Below the pieces are notes generated by a model that made no database searches, was not told the DNA's origin, and worked only from the letters and a program-made list of their open reading frames with translations. DNA of 64,000 bases from Asparagopsis taxiformis (taxonomy: Eukaryota > Rhodophyta > Florideophyceae > Bonnemaisoniales > Bonnemaisoniaceae). This document shows, piece after piece, positions 11,375 to 21,540 of the stretch (the stretch's first letter is position 1; each line of letters opens with the position of its first letter). The stretch lies in the NCBI GenBank assembly GCA_030407315.1, contig JALQPE010000211.1, positions 310,001 through 374,000 on the forward strand, given 5' to 3'. The translations under genes were made by a program, and so were the position numbers.

Positions 11375-12859
11375 ATGGCTCTGTTCCGTTCCCACAATGC
11401 CCGCTTCATCCCTTCGCTTCGCCGCTATCTCTCCACGTCCGCCGAGCAGGATCTCGTCGTCATAGGTGGCGGACCCGGTGGATACGCCGCAGCAATCAAA
11501 GCTGCCCAACTCGGTCTCACCGTCACGTGTGTGGAAAAGCGCGGAACTCTCGGAGGAACATGTCTCAATGTCGGATGCATTCCTTCCAAAGCGCTATTGC
11601 ATTCATCCCATCTGTATGAAGACGCTAAAAATTCCTTTTCGAAGCACGGCATTGACATCAACGGCACTGTTGAGGTCAATATCCCGCAATTGATGAAGCA
11701 TAAATCCACCAGTGTTTCTGGTCTCACAAAGGGAATTGAGGGCCTGTTTAAGAAGAACAAGGTCACTTATGTCAAGGGTGCTGGCTCCCTTGCATCGCCA
11801 ACTGAAGTGACCGTGGATCTGCTTGACGGTGGTTCTCAATCCATTTCAACAAAGAACGTAATGCTTGCAACTGGTTCTGAGGTTTCCACACTTCCAAGCG
11901 TCCCGCTTGATGAGGAGCAAATTGTGTCGTCGACGGGTGCGCTCAAGCTCACTGCCGTTCCGGAGAAGATGATTGTCATTGGAGGCGGTGTGATCGGACT
12001 TGAAATGGGGTCGGTGTGGCGTAGATTGGGTTCCGAGGTCACAGTCGTGGAGTTCATGGACCGTATTGTACCTGGTGTGGACGACGAGATTGCTTCATCG
12101 TTTTTGCGCATTCTGAAAAAGCAGAAAATGAAGTTCAAGCTGTCCACAAAGGTTGTCGCTTCCCGCAAGGAGAGCGGCAAGGTCTTTTTGGATGTGGAGG
12201 CTTCCAAGGGAGGCAATCCTGAGACACTGGAAGCTGATGTAGTTCTCGTCGCAACCGGTCGCCGTCCCTACACCGAAGGATTGGGATTGGACAAGGTTGG
12301 TATCAAAATGGAGCAGGGCGGCCGTATTGAAGTTGATAACAGCTATCGAACGAATTTGCCTAACATTTATGCGATTGGTGACATTATCAAGGGCCCTATG
12401 CTTGCACACAAGGCCGAAGATGAAGGGTTGGTTACAGCTGAAATCATCGCCGGTGTTGGTGAGGGACACATCAACTATGACGCTATTCCTGGTGTCATTT
12501 ACACGCATCCAGAGGTGGCTACTGTTGGAAAGACCGAGGAACAATTGAAGGAGGAGAGTGTGGAGTATGGGAAGGGTACATTCCCATTCATGGCCAATTC
12601 GCGTGCAAGGACCAATGATGTTGGCGGTGACTTTGCACAGGGAATGGTCAAGGTTTTGACAGACAAGAAAACAGACAGAGTACTGGGAATGCACATTGTT
12701 GGGCCGAATGCAGGTGAGCTTATCGCAGAGGGCGTGCTTGCGATGGAGTATGGTGCCAGCTCGGAGGATATTGCGCGTACATGCCATGCGCATCCGACTC
12801 TTTCAGAGGCCACGCGTGAGGCTGCTATGGCGGCACATGGAAAGCCAATTCATTTCTAA
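11375..12859 (+). CDS. LPD: mitochondrial dihydrolipoamide dehydrogenase (E3)
   Basis: 494 residues, single exon. It starts with an Arg/Ser-rich mitochondrial presequence (about residues 1-22). Next come the FAD-binding GGGPGG at 31-36 and the redox disulphide motif GGTCLNVGCIPSK with cysteines 63 and 68. The NAD-binding GGGVIGLE, the second FAD motif YAIGDI and the C-terminal HAHPTLSE with the catalytic His/Glu pair follow. E3 reoxidises dihydrolipoamide in the pyruvate, 2-oxoglutarate and branched-chain complexes and in glycine cleavage. Plastid E3 forms exist in red algae, but this presequence and the closeness to mitochondrial E3 favour the mitochondrion. All catalytic elements are present. 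Confidence 0.96.
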   Translation: MALFRSHNARFIPSLRRYLSTSAEQDLVVIGGGPGGYAAAIKAAQLGLTVTCVEKRGTLGGTCLNVGCIPSKALLHSSHLYEDAKNSFSKHGIDINGTVEVNIPQLMKHKSTSVSGLTKGIEGLFKKNKVTYVKGAGSLASPTEVTVDLLDGGSQSISTKNVMLATGSEVSTLPSVPLDEEQIVSSTGALKLTAVPEKMIVIGGGVIGLEMGSVWRRLGSEVTVVEFMDRIVPGVDDEIASSFLRILKKQKMKFKLSTKVVASRKESGKVFLDVEASKGGNPETLEADVVLVATGRRPYTEGLGLDKVGIKMEQGGRIEVDNSYRTNLPNIYAIGDIIKGPMLAHKAEDEGLVTAEIIAGVGEGHINYDAIPGVIYTHPEVATVGKTEEQLKEESVEYGKGTFPFMANSRARTNDVGGDFAQGMVKVLTDKKTDRVLGMHIVGPNAGELIAEGVLAMEYGASSEDIARTCHAHPTLSEATREAAMAAHGKPIHF

Positions 12860-13021
12860 GCGAGATGTGGACAAGGGGGGGAATTTTGTGTAGGCACTGA
12901 TGGATCGGTCGTGAATAGAAGCAAAGTGTTTAGTAGAATGTGTGGGTGATAAAGTATGTTTCTTCCTTCGCACAAAGTACGGTATGATGGTGCAGACTAG
13001 CCGTGAATTAGAGTATCGTAT

Positions 13022-13724
13022 CTACATGAAGTCGTCTTCGAAAGAATTGAAATCTTGTCGTAGCTCCTTATTGCTCGTCATGGCATGCGTTTTATGGATA
13101 AGATCGTACGATCGAGCCTCTTTCTCTTTATTGTGTTGCTCGCGCAACAGTTTCTCTGCCTCGGCTTTCTTGCGCATCTCCTCACGAGCGCGGCGATTCA
13201 ACTCCTTGATGCGCTTACTCTTTTCAGCTGCAAAGTCGGGATGGGCTTCCGTCTTTGTGCGATTCAGTCTGTTGACAATCTCATTAATGCGTTTCTCAAC
13301 GGTGAGACGCTTCACTTCTCTGACGTTGTGGAACGAAACCTGGCCGACGTCCATGTCGCCCGTCTTTTTGAGATTTGACCAGTAGGTGTATACAATGCCT
13401 ACATTGGTCATTTTGTTTCCCTCTATGGAATTGTGCTTGACGAGCTGCACACAATCTTCCAGGACTTGTTCAGGTATTGAGTCGATTGTTTCGCCATCTT
13501 TGAGTCGGAGATACACATGAGCGGATGAAAGCTGTATGTAATGCGGATTGTCAGAAAAAATGACTGTTAAGCGGCAGGAGGACAACGGATTGCCAACTTA
13601 CTTTGTCGACATGGAACCAAACATCATTTTCCCATCCATGTTTAATCAGCAGTTCATTCTCATACTTGTCCTTGCCGACGTAGACATGATAGGACTCGTC
13701 CCTCGTTTTGTAGTAGAACACCAT
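13022..13724 (-). CDS. CCDC25: CCDC25 homologue (NFACT-R domain protein), two exons
   Basis: Exon 1 is 13724-13602 (41 codons) and exon 2 is 13531-13022. The 70-nt intron has GTAAGT..ACAG ends and is phase 0. The joined protein is 210 residues, close to the 208 of human CCDC25. Residues 1-120 are the NFACT-R domain, with the family blocks [19 protein letters not shown] and SSAHVYLRL, then [10 protein letters not shown] and MDVGQ. Residues 125-190 form a charged coiled coil, and the protein ends EDDFM like its animal counterpart. The same domain type occurs in NEMF/Rqc2 at the right end of the window. The animal protein binds extracellular DNA; its role in algae is unknown. Orthology is strong, function is not. 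Confidence 0.93.
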
Positions 13725-14120
13725 GGAGCAGTAGGACGCGCGAAATGGGTAGCACAAGTTGTAAAGTGACCAGCCGCGTAAACGGTTTGATACTACGGTC
13801 AGGTGCGCTCGGAGCGTGTACGGGTTTCGAGCAGAGAACGGAGCGGAACACATGACAGGCACAAATTAATATAATTATCATAACAAAATCAATTTCATTG
13901 AGCCACTTGGCCATTTTTCATTGACTAAAAACGGGATATATATTGAGATAAAACGAACAGGAGCTCTCTTGGCATAACTTGAATATTTGAGTGATGCGCA
14001 GCTTTGTGCAGTTGCCATCGTTGACTAAATTTAATCGCGTGAAGATTGCCGCCGTCTTACTTGCTGCGCGCCTATCGTCCCCATTGCCAATCGTTGTCTG
14101 CCTATCGCACTATTACCACC
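13725..14120. promoter_or_regulatory. divergent promoter region of CCDC25 and RXT3
   Basis: About 400 bp of AT-rich sequence between two divergent starts. A TATATAT-like stretch lies near 13935. The RXT3 frame is open into this region but without an ATG, so I leave it non-coding. Confidence 0.4.
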
Positions 14121-15455
14121 ATGGGTCGTGGCAAAGGCTCTGGCACGCGTAAAGATGGCGTTGCTGTGCAGGAAGTTGGCATGGTAGGTCGTCGATCCTA
14201 CATGGACCAACTTCCATCACCAACACCAGTTCATCACGCCCTATCCACCCCGCCTATCATGCGCCCAAAGAATGCGTCGAAACGCGCGCCTTCAGTCACA
14301 AATTTACTCTCCAACTGTCCGCCATCCAAGCGGCCTCGTACCCTGGCGCATGCCTCGCCACCGTCGCATGTGAATGGCGCCTCGCAGCTATCGAAGCGTC
14401 TCAAGCCTTCGTCGGACCCGTCCACCCCGCAGCAGATTCCCCGACTCCAGTACGCCCCAGCTCGCTATCTGGATGCAGAGAAGATTTTGTCCGGTGCTGC
14501 CCAACGCACCGTCCAGGTACACGTGCCCGTTGAGTATCTCACCATTTCCAACCCCGCCATTCGAAATCGTCAGTTGTGGGGGTATGAGGAATATACTGAT
14601 GATTCCGACCTTGTTGCAATCCTCATGCATTCTGGCCATTTTCCACTTCCGTCACAAAAGCCAAGCAGCTTTGACCATCTAGAGATTCACATCCAGTTGT
14701 CACGTCACCAGTCCCGTACGGCTGCTCCCTTCATCGCCAAGGACTGCAATGGTCTAAGATCGCGTGCCTGGGGTTCTATATATGAAGGTGCTCGAATTCG
14801 AATCCTCTTTGTCAACGCTGTGCGTAACGATCGAGTCACCCGCCTACGTCGTGCCAGAACAGATGTTTGCTACGACCCGCCATATCTCATTACATGGCGC
14901 GCAGATGAGTCTGTTGGCAGGGAAGTTTCTGCAGGTAACGGTAAACGCGCTCCACAGTCCAATGCGCCGCGTTCATTGCAAGATGCCACCGTCTGTTTTG
15001 ACATTTGCAATGATCCATGTCTGTGCTACTCTCTCACAGCCGTATGCAGTTTGTCGGTGGACACCGCGCGCTGGCCTGTCCGCCGTCTACGAAAAGAGGT
15101 GCTGTATGTTGAAAATGACGCTGCTCGCTTTGAGGTAGCGCTTGTCGATCCAGATGCGGCGGGAAAGGCCGAGACGTCTGCAGAGAAACTATCCAATTTG
15201 ATGGTGCGTTTTGGAAAAGTGAAGCCACAAATTCTCAAAAAGCTCTTGCAAACTAGTGCATCGTCGAGTGATAAGGTTGAGGATGATGCTCGACAGATGA
15301 TGTCGGTACCAATGGCTGCAAATGAGCTTGAAGTAATTGAGAAAAGCATACCATGGACACAGTTGTTATGGGACTCTACTGGTGTGACTGTGAACTCGAA
15401 ACGTTACAATTTATTAAGACTATCCTACCGACAGCGCGGTTCACCAACTGTTTGA
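14121..15455 (+). CDS. RXT3: Rxt3-like subunit of an Rpd3/Sin3 histone deacetylase complex
   Basis: 444 residues from the ATG at 14121, which sits in an ACCATGG context; the frame upstream has only a TTG. The first 130 residues are basic and Pro/Ser-rich. The family core follows, with LWGYEEYTDDSD and then VAILMHSGHF; the tryptophan-glycine, YTDDSD and H-S-G pattern is the signature of the fungal Rxt3 family. Rxt3 belongs to the large Rpd3L deacetylase complex in yeast. The C-terminal 200 residues are predicted mixed alpha/beta, ending in a short basic tail. Family assignment rests on that core motif. It overlaps nothing and converges on the UBX gene. Confidence 0.8.
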   Translation: MGRGKGSGTRKDGVAVQEVGMVGRRSYMDQLPSPTPVHHALSTPPIMRPKNASKRAPSVTNLLSNCPPSKRPRTLAHASPPSHVNGASQLSKRLKPSSDPSTPQQIPRLQYAPARYLDAEKILSGAAQRTVQVHVPVEYLTISNPAIRNRQLWGYEEYTDDSDLVAILMHSGHFPLPSQKPSSFDHLEIHIQLSRHQSRTAAPFIAKDCNGLRSRAWGSIYEGARIRILFVNAVRNDRVTRLRRARTDVCYDPPYLITWRADESVGREVSAGNGKRAPQSNAPRSLQDATVCFDICNDPCLCYSLTAVCSLSVDTARWPVRRLRKEVLYVENDAARFEVALVDPDAAGKAETSAEKLSNLMVRFGKVKPQILKKLLQTSASSSDKVEDDARQMMSVPMAANELEVIEKSIPWTQLLWDSTGVTVNSKRYNLLRLSYRQRGSPTV

Positions 15456-15633
15456 AGGGCTGCGTACTGTTAGAATGGCATTACTCAGTTTTTTGTATAC
15501 TAGTATATTCCTAGTGTTTGAAGCACGACAATTTCGTTGTGGACTAAAGCGCATTTCTTTAATAATGGTGTTCAATGACAAAGAACAACTCCTTTCAAAC
15601 GGCATTAATGACTTACGCGTCTAGTGCATTTCA

Positions 15634-17115
15634 TTAATCTTTTAAATGGACTACAAGCGCCGCTTTTGGAGCCAGTTCTGTTAGCGACACATCTCTATCT
15701 GCATAGCTCTTCTTCGGATAAGCCTGCATGAGTTCAAAATTGGCCTGCGCAAGATCTTCGCATTCACTCTCGATGTAATCGTATACACTTCCTATTGTAT
15801 TGGAAGCAAAAAAGCGCCGTTGCAATCGCTGACCGTTTGGTAATCGAATGGCCACCTCGGTAACCTTCTCGTCTGTCGAAGAGGGTGGCAGTGGTGGGAT
15901 GCGCCTCCGCTTCTGCTCTCGCATCTCAGCCATTTGTTTAGCACGACGAACTTCCTCCTCCGCAGCGCTCTCCACCCTTCGCGCTTCTTCCTTCTTGCTC
16001 TCCTCCATTGCGCGGTCCATAGCCAGTGATTCTTCGTAAGCATTGTCTTGCTGTGCCCGCAAGCTGCGCCTGCTGTTCAGCTCCGGATCTGTAGCAGACA
16101 ACAAACGACTTGTTTGTCGGTTGATATCTGTGGGAGCAGTGTAACCATGCCCATTTTCTCCAGGTGCAGAATTGCTTCCAGCTATAGTATCTGTATCTTC
16201 CATACTTGCGGCAATGGCAGCTGCAAGTGCTGCGTCTTCCGTGCCCATTCCATCTTCACTCCCAGTCGCAGCTGCTGAAGAAGTGCCCGCAGTAGAGGGA
16301 GCACCAACCTGTGACGCAGGTCGCGTGGTTGGTGTTCGCGTGCTCGGCTGGCCTGCACGAGCGGGCGGCGGGACAGATGAGGGGTTGTCGAGAGAATTTG
16401 CAGTTACAAAATCCACCAGCTCAGACACCAGAACATCTTTCTGAATGGGCTCGCCGTCCCCACCCCAAACGCGCACACGCTCTCCAGAACGAGGATCAAT
16501 AATGGCAACATGAGGCCCCTGGGTGAAGTTATAGAAATGCTTGTACCTAGCACCGTCGGAATGAGATTCGTCGCGTTGCCAGAACACAAAGTGTGACTGC
16601 AAAAGTTCCTCAACAGAAGGGTCGGCCCACACGTCGCGGTTCATGATGTGAGATGCAAACACGTCCATACTCTGAACATTGACAAGCAACCAACGCTTCT
16701 GAGTCTGACCAGCGACCATAGCGTCTTCAAAGGAGCCTGAAAAGCTGAGATGGGTGGGAGGTCTGAAGAGTGCAGCAAGCAAATCTCCATTTCGTGTTCC
16801 ATCGCTTTCCGCAAAGGGGTCTGAACGGGTCGGTTGGTGGCGGTTCACATGACGCGGTTGGTTCGGAAGCAATGTGTCGACCATTTGCGGGATCGGGGGT
16901 CGAACACGGCGTTCAGGAGGTTGCGGGGCGGTCGAGGAGGCTTCCGGATTGTCCGAAGAGTCTGAGGGTAGTCCGCCTGCCTCCTGGATGGCGAAAAAGG
17001 ATTGAATGGCGGCCTCCAGGTCGAGGCCGCTGTCGCGAAGGAGTTGTGATGCGAGTGTTTCATCGGCGTTTGTAACGCCGCAAAACTGGGCAACCAGCTC
17101 GGTGGGGATATCCAT
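15634..17115 (-). CDS. UBA-UAS-UIM-UBX Cdc48/p97 adaptor, UBXN7/Ubx5-like
   Basis: 493 residues, single exon. Residues 4-44 are a UBA-like fold. Residues 105-240 are the UAS thioredoxin-like domain (WLLVNVQS, DVWADPSV, PHVAIIDPRSG). Residues 293-307 match a ubiquitin-interacting motif with the central ALAAAIAAS. Residues 355-402 form a charged coiled coil, and 413-493 form the UBX domain. The order is that of UBXN7 (UBXD7) and yeast Ubx5, which link Cdc48 to ubiquitylated substrates and cullin ligases. The usual FPR turn of the UBX domain reads YPK here, which may weaken Cdc48 binding. Nuclear/cytosolic action is assumed from the family. Confidence 0.92.
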   Translation of the reverse strand: MDIPTELVAQFCGVTNADETLASQLLRDSGLDLEAAIQSFFAIQEAGGLPSDSSDNPEASSTAPQPPERRVRPPIPQMVDTLLPNQPRHVNRHQPTRSDPFAESDGTRNGDLLAALFRPPTHLSFSGSFEDAMVAGQTQKRWLLVNVQSMDVFASHIMNRDVWADPSVEELLQSHFVFWQRDESHSDGARYKHFYNFTQGPHVAIIDPRSGERVRVWGGDGEPIQKDVLVSELVDFVTANSLDNPSSVPPPARAGQPSTRTPTTRPASQVGAPSTAGTSSAAATGSEDGMGTEDAALAAAIAASMEDTDTIAGSNSAPGENGHGYTAPTDINRQTSRLLSATDPELNSRRSLRAQQDNAYEESLAMDRAMEESKKEEARRVESAAEEEVRRAKQMAEMREQKRRRIPPLPPSSTDEKVTEVAIRLPNGQRLQRRFFASNTIGSVYDYIESECEDLAQANFELMQAYPKKSYADRDVSLTELAPKAALVVHLKD

Positions 17116-17470
17116 GAGGATTTGAGGCGAATTTGTGTGTTACGAACACACAAAGCAAGGATAGAAGGACGGTGAAGATGTAAGGTGGCGGACGTCGAAC
17201 GGAGTGGAAGGCAGGTAGTCACGGAATACACGTGAAGGGTACGGCATTGGCATAGCGGCACTGCACTCGGGAGTCACTTGCAACGTGTACACATGCCTCA
17301 CAGTACAAACGAAAATTGTTGTTGGAAATAGAGCGCGCTTCAACGTACACCTGTAAAGTGATCAACAATTGGCTCAAGTCTGGTAAGTTTGTTTTAGTGA
17401 TGCAACAACTGTGAGTTTGATGAGACTAGCACCAGACAACAAGTAATTGTATTAGTTAGAGTTACATAAG
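17116..17470. other. intergenic interval, promoter side of the UBX gene
   Basis: About 355 bp between the UBX gene start and the stop of the ABHD17-like gene, both on the minus strand. Nothing recognisable is seen beyond an expected promoter and terminator. Confidence 0.4.
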
Positions 17471-18709
17471 TTATACATCCACTTTGGCAGCAGCACAGCT
17501 GCTGGATAGCGATGCCTTGGATACACTTCTAGCCAGTGGAATAGCTTCGCGATCTTCAAAGCCCTTGCTGGAGCGCACGGTAGCCGCAGAACATCTACCT
17601 GTGAGCATCGACTTATCCTCACTATCCGCACTCCACAAAGCCTTGAGATCGACTTCATGTTCAGTGAGTGCTTTGTTCAACATTAAATGTGACGACGAAG
17701 TGCCACGAAACGCCCGCCGTCTCGTGGACCTCGACCGCAGTTCATTGTCATCCTTGGATCTCTGCGGTCCAAAGCAGCCAGCAACCTTTCCCAGGGCACC
17801 TAGCGACTCCCTTCGTCGCGGTACTGGTATCATCTCGGGCTCTTTTGGCGGCTTCCATCGTCGAAACTCCTGCAGCACTTTCATATAGCGCAAAAAAACT
17901 TCATACTGAAAACGTGTGGATTCCAAGTTGTTATGGCCAGCGGCGCGTATCCAAAGCGGTTCCAGTGGATACTTTGCGCGACGCGACAATTCCACACCGT
18001 GACTGAAGGGCACAACATCATCCAGCATACCGTGGACACAAAACAACGGCACGTCTATACGCGCAATCTTATCTACATTTGCAAACATGTCAAATTTCAT
18101 CGTGTGCGGCGTGTTGTTGAACACGACGCGTACACAGGACGTGAGGGCAGCGATGAGAACCACACCGCCTAGATTGCGTCCCAGCGACACGGCGAGGTCG
18201 ACGGTGGGACCGGAGCCGAGCGAACGGCCGAACAGCACGATACGTTTGGGCGGGATACGACGCTCAGAAATTAGATAGGTATAGGCTGCGCGTATGTCAG
18301 CGTAACAGTGCGCTTCAGTGGGTTTGGTGTTGTTGAGGCCATAGCCGGTGTAATCGTAGCAGAGCACAGAGGTCTTGAGCGAATTGGATAGTTCGAGTGC
18401 GTAGGAAGCTGTGACGCCGAGATCCTCTCCGTTTCCGTGGGAGAAGAGGATAGTGTAGTAGGAATCTGGTTGGTGGAAGTAGGCGGCAGGGATGGTGCTG
18501 CCGCGCAGGGTGTTGAGAAAGAGTAAACGATGGGAGACATACTCCTGGTCGAGGGAATCTGGGTTGCTGTTGTCGTGTTCTGCGTGGTTATCCTCGTCGT
18601 CGGAGGAATGATCGAAGCGGGCCTTGCGGAAGGTCATTTCGCCGTTGCAGTCCTTGTAGGTCGGCGGGGACGGCGGCTGGAAGACGATGTGGCTGTAGAA
18701 GACGCCCAT
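17471..18709 (-). CDS. ABHD17-like alpha/beta hydrolase (serine hydrolase)
   Basis: 412 residues from the ATG at 18709; an upstream open stretch has only a GTG start and is low-complexity. The sequence begins MGVFYSHIVFQPPSPP, typical of the ABHD17/ABHD13 group. The oxyanion-site motif SHGNGED lies at 90-96. The nucleophile elbow GRSLGSG has Ser163, and Asp230 and His259 complete the triad. ABHD17 enzymes in animals remove palmitate from membrane proteins, and the plant relatives act similarly. The N-terminal cysteine cluster that membrane-anchors ABHD17 is not evident here (only Cys21), so membrane attachment is uncertain. The C-terminal 110 residues are Ser/Arg-rich and disordered. Confidence 0.85.
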   Translation of the reverse strand: MGVFYSHIVFQPPSPPTYKDCNGEMTFRKARFDHSSDDEDNHAEHDNSNPDSLDQEYVSHRLLFLNTLRGSTIPAAYFHQPDSYYTILFSHGNGEDLGVTASYALELSNSLKTSVLCYDYTGYGLNNTKPTEAHCYADIRAAYTYLISERRIPPKRIVLFGRSLGSGPTVDLAVSLGRNLGGVVLIAALTSCVRVVFNNTPHTMKFDMFANVDKIARIDVPLFCVHGMLDDVVPFSHGVELSRRAKYPLEPLWIRAAGHNNLESTRFQYEVFLRYMKVLQEFRRWKPPKEPEMIPVPRRRESLGALGKVAGCFGPQRSKDDNELRSRSTRRRAFRGTSSSHLMLNKALTEHEVDLKALWSADSEDKSMLTGRCSAATVRSSKGFEDREAIPLARSVSKASLSSSCAAAKVDV

Positions 18710-19081
18710 AGCTGCAGCGCAGCGGAGTTGGGAGGGGGCAGAGCGAGGCGGGATGAGATGGGAGACGGGGGTGCGAGCATGGAAGAGCTGGGTGTGGGTC
18801 GGGGTGGGCGAAGACGTGCGCAAGCGCGGAGAGGCGGTAGATGAGTTGAGCGCTTCGTGGGCGTGCTGTACCGTACCGCGACCTAAACACACGCAGAGAT
18901 GAGTCTCGAGGTACATCATCAATACGCGCAAATGGTGGCATAATTGCTGTACGTACCAGTACGGGCATTGACACGTATATTTATTGCAACGGTCATCAAT
19001 TACACTTTTCAACCTTCCACTCTTTGCCCCGATGCCTATCACATCACGTCATGTCTCCTACCTACATCACTGCTGCAGCCT
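18710..19081. other. intergenic interval, promoter side of the hydrolase gene
   Basis: About 370 bp between two minus-strand genes. The frame continuing upstream of the hydrolase start is open but compositionally biased and lacks an ATG. No other feature is visible. Confidence 0.4.
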
Positions 19082-20440
19082 CTACTTCCATCGTCTCCGC
19101 ACTCTGATCTCCACATCCACCTCTTCTCTAACAACAGGCAAGTACCGCAATTGCGACTCCCCGACCACCATTCCTCGCCACACGTCCAATTCCTCGACGA
19201 TCGTCTTGCCGACATTTCTCAATATCTCCCACGCCACATCCCTCCCCGGACAGTGTCTTTCACCTCCCCCGAAACAAAGCGGTGTCTTCGTCTGTCCCTT
19301 GACTTCTTCTGGTCTCGCGAATGGACATCCCACGACTTTTCTCACACTCGCCCCCAGGAAACGTCTCGCGCTGAACATATTGGCCTCCTCATAAGCTCTC
19401 TCGTCCCGATTCGAGTGTAGTATGGAATACCAAACTCGACATTTTTCGCCCACTTGATAGCCGCCAACATTGCCTTCCCCCTTGGCTCCCTTCATACGCA
19501 TTCCCCCCACCAGTGGAGGCCGTAACCGCATGCATTCCATCAATGTGCAATCCAGCATTTCTGCCCCATTTTCTCCCCTCAGTTCCTCGATCAGTACGTC
19601 GCCCCCGCTTCCACACAGCCGTTCTACGAACGACGCTAACACACTGGAAAGGCTTTTCGGTATTGCCGTAGAAAGCAGTAACAATAGAAATTCCACAACC
19701 TCCTCCTCGTTCAGGTCCACTTCCATCCGCTCCCCCTCCCGCACAATCGCCGCCAAAATGCTCGCCTCTTCGCTTGCCGTTGCGAGCTCTTCCTTCACAG
19801 CTTCTCTAATAATCTTTACAAGCGCATGATAGCTTTCAATTCCTCGCTTGCGCGCCGTCTTGGTGCCAAGCATCTCAGCCTGCACGGGAGCCGCTACGAC
19901 TGCATTGAAATGATGCGAACAGAGCTGTCGAATATCGGTATACTTCTCGTCGCTGATGTCGCCAAGCACGAGTCGTGTCATTATGTCCTCCGTAATTTGC
20001 TTGAAAAACGCGTAAGGCTGCATGTGCATGCCTAAATGACCCGTTGCATGTATGGGTGCAAGATGCTTGGCAGTGATGCGCTGGATCGGAATTCTGAACG
20101 TTGCCAATGTCGCACCAGACAAAACTGGAGTTAGAACGGATTTGCTGAAGGCTCGGGAAGATGAAAGCGCATCGCTAAGCATCATGTTTCCGCGTGGATA
20201 CACGGTTGACATGAATTCCGCATATGCTTGGCCAGCCTCAAAAGCTGGGTTTGTTAGCATGTCTAGAGTGCTTTCGTACGAGCAGGAAAATATTGTCGGG
20301 AAACGCAGAACACTTGTGCGGAAAACATGGCCGTAGTAAGCGACTCTTGTGTCGACAAATTGGACCACATTGCGCAGAAATGCCACCGTCTCACCGACGA
20401 CTGGTAGTCCATATGTTCCCGGGATGAGTCTTAGACTCAT
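19082..20440 (-). CDS. cytochrome P450-like protein with atypical I helix
   Basis: 452 residues, single exon, ATG start. It opens PGTYGLPVVGE with no N-terminal membrane anchor, so it is probably soluble or targeted by other means. The K-helix ExxR reads ECMR and is followed by LRPP. A PERF-like FSARRF precedes the heme loop CFGGGERHCPGRD, in which Cys397 should ligate heme. The I helix, around LLLLLSTAIPKSLSS, lacks the usual [AG]Gx[DE]T[TS] oxygen-activation motif. P450s lacking it, such as CYP74, rearrange peroxides rather than activate oxygen, but the heme loop here is not CYP74-like. The substrate is unknown. The opening block loosely resembles CYP120/CYP26. Confidence 0.85.
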   Translation of the reverse strand: MSLRLIPGTYGLPVVGETVAFLRNVVQFVDTRVAYYGHVFRTSVLRFPTIFSCSYESTLDMLTNPAFEAGQAYAEFMSTVYPRGNMMLSDALSSSRAFSKSVLTPVLSGATLATFRIPIQRITAKHLAPIHATGHLGMHMQPYAFFKQITEDIMTRLVLGDISDEKYTDIRQLCSHHFNAVVAAPVQAEMLGTKTARKRGIESYHALVKIIREAVKEELATASEEASILAAIVREGERMEVDLNEEEVVEFLLLLLSTAIPKSLSSVLASFVERLCGSGGDVLIEELRGENGAEMLDCTLMECMRLRPPLVGGMRMKGAKGEGNVGGYQVGEKCRVWYSILHSNRDERAYEEANMFSARRFLGASVRKVVGCPFARPEEVKGQTKTPLCFGGGERHCPGRDVAWEILRNVGKTIVEELDVWRGMVVGESQLRYLPVVREEVDVEIRVRRRWK

Positions 20441-20974
20441 TTGAGGAGAGTTTGAACTGAGAACGAATGAGATGAGCAGCAGCTCGCGAAAAAAGCTGAC
20501 TGCAGCGTAGCAAATATAGTTGCCTTCTTTGATGTTGGCACTCCTTTACTGCGCTCCAGTGAGAATATTCGCTTCTCGCGGTACTGTTCATCGATTGTTG
20601 TGCTTAGCGAATTGCCAACAGAGAAACGTTGGAATAACCTCACGTTTGCTCAAACAAATGGTGCCACGTGGCTAAAAGGGTGGCAGCGCCACACTCAATG
20701 TACAAGTGTCAGGGTATGATTGAAATTGAGAGTGAGTCCTTGTTATTCTGTGGACCTCACAGCTATGTATGGACCTGTTTTGGTAAAGTGGTCCTATAAT
20801 AGTGATAGATTGCCAAACATCTTTTGGACCATTACACCACCGTGCTTCACTGCTGGGCACATATGCATAGCGCATCGCACGTGCGGCACTAAACATGGAA
20901 ACTACCACGAGACGACTGCATAATTCGAGCAGCACATGAGCAACTCATCCGGTGGTGTGTCCCGGCCTTTGCCA

Positions 20975-20998
20975 TGCAAGGTACAACGTGCAAGGTAC
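20975..20998. repeat. 10-bp direct repeat, 4-bp spacer
   Basis: TGCAAGGTAC occurs twice with four bases between the copies, giving a 14-bp period. It lies about 670 bp upstream of psbO. It could be a paired protein-binding site, or chance. Confidence 0.7.
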
Positions 20999-21530
20999 CG
21001 TTATTGACGTACAAAATGGATCGCGCAGTCTGTCGCCTGCCCGCAATTTATTCCATGTGCTTTCCATCTGCTGCGCAATCAGCATACATGATTCCTGATC
21101 CATGCATCAGGTTCGTTGCGAGTAAGCAGGCGCACAGCTTTGCTGGCACACACGTGTAGCATAGCCGAACAGCAGGGACGTAGAAAATCGATCACGAAAA
21201 TAGGATGGAATCAGAACAGTTCAAAAAGGATTTAAGATTCATATTTTTAAATTTGTTAATCCAAAGGCAAAAAATGGATCATCAAAGAGGACTAATGATT
21301 GTCATACTGCACCGAGGCTTGTGTCTCAACTGGAGGCCCTCAAGATTGCAGATAGGAAATGTGCGGTTGGAAATAACAGTTGTAAAACCCAGAAGCAGTG
21401 TTGGAGATCAGGCTCCTCGTGCGCTCCCGAGGTCATCAAAAAATCAAGTCCAAGCAACTAAACGACAGCAACAGCGAAACGGATACTGGTTTATTTTCCG
21501 TTGTTTTTCACGCTGTCCGTGCCGACTCGC

Positions 21531-21540
21531 CATAAATAAT
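21531..21540 (+). promoter_or_regulatory. TATA-like box upstream of psbO
   Basis: CATAAATAAT is followed by a further AT-rich stretch, then a pyrimidine-rich leader up to the ATG at 21671. The distance suits a TATA box plus a leader of about 100 nt. The call rests on composition and spacing only. Confidence 0.3.

Noticed and set aside
18710..19042. Upstream 111-codon extension of the ABHD17-like hydrolase
   Set aside because: It begins with GTG and is compositionally biased; the ATG at 18709 gives the family-typical N-terminus.
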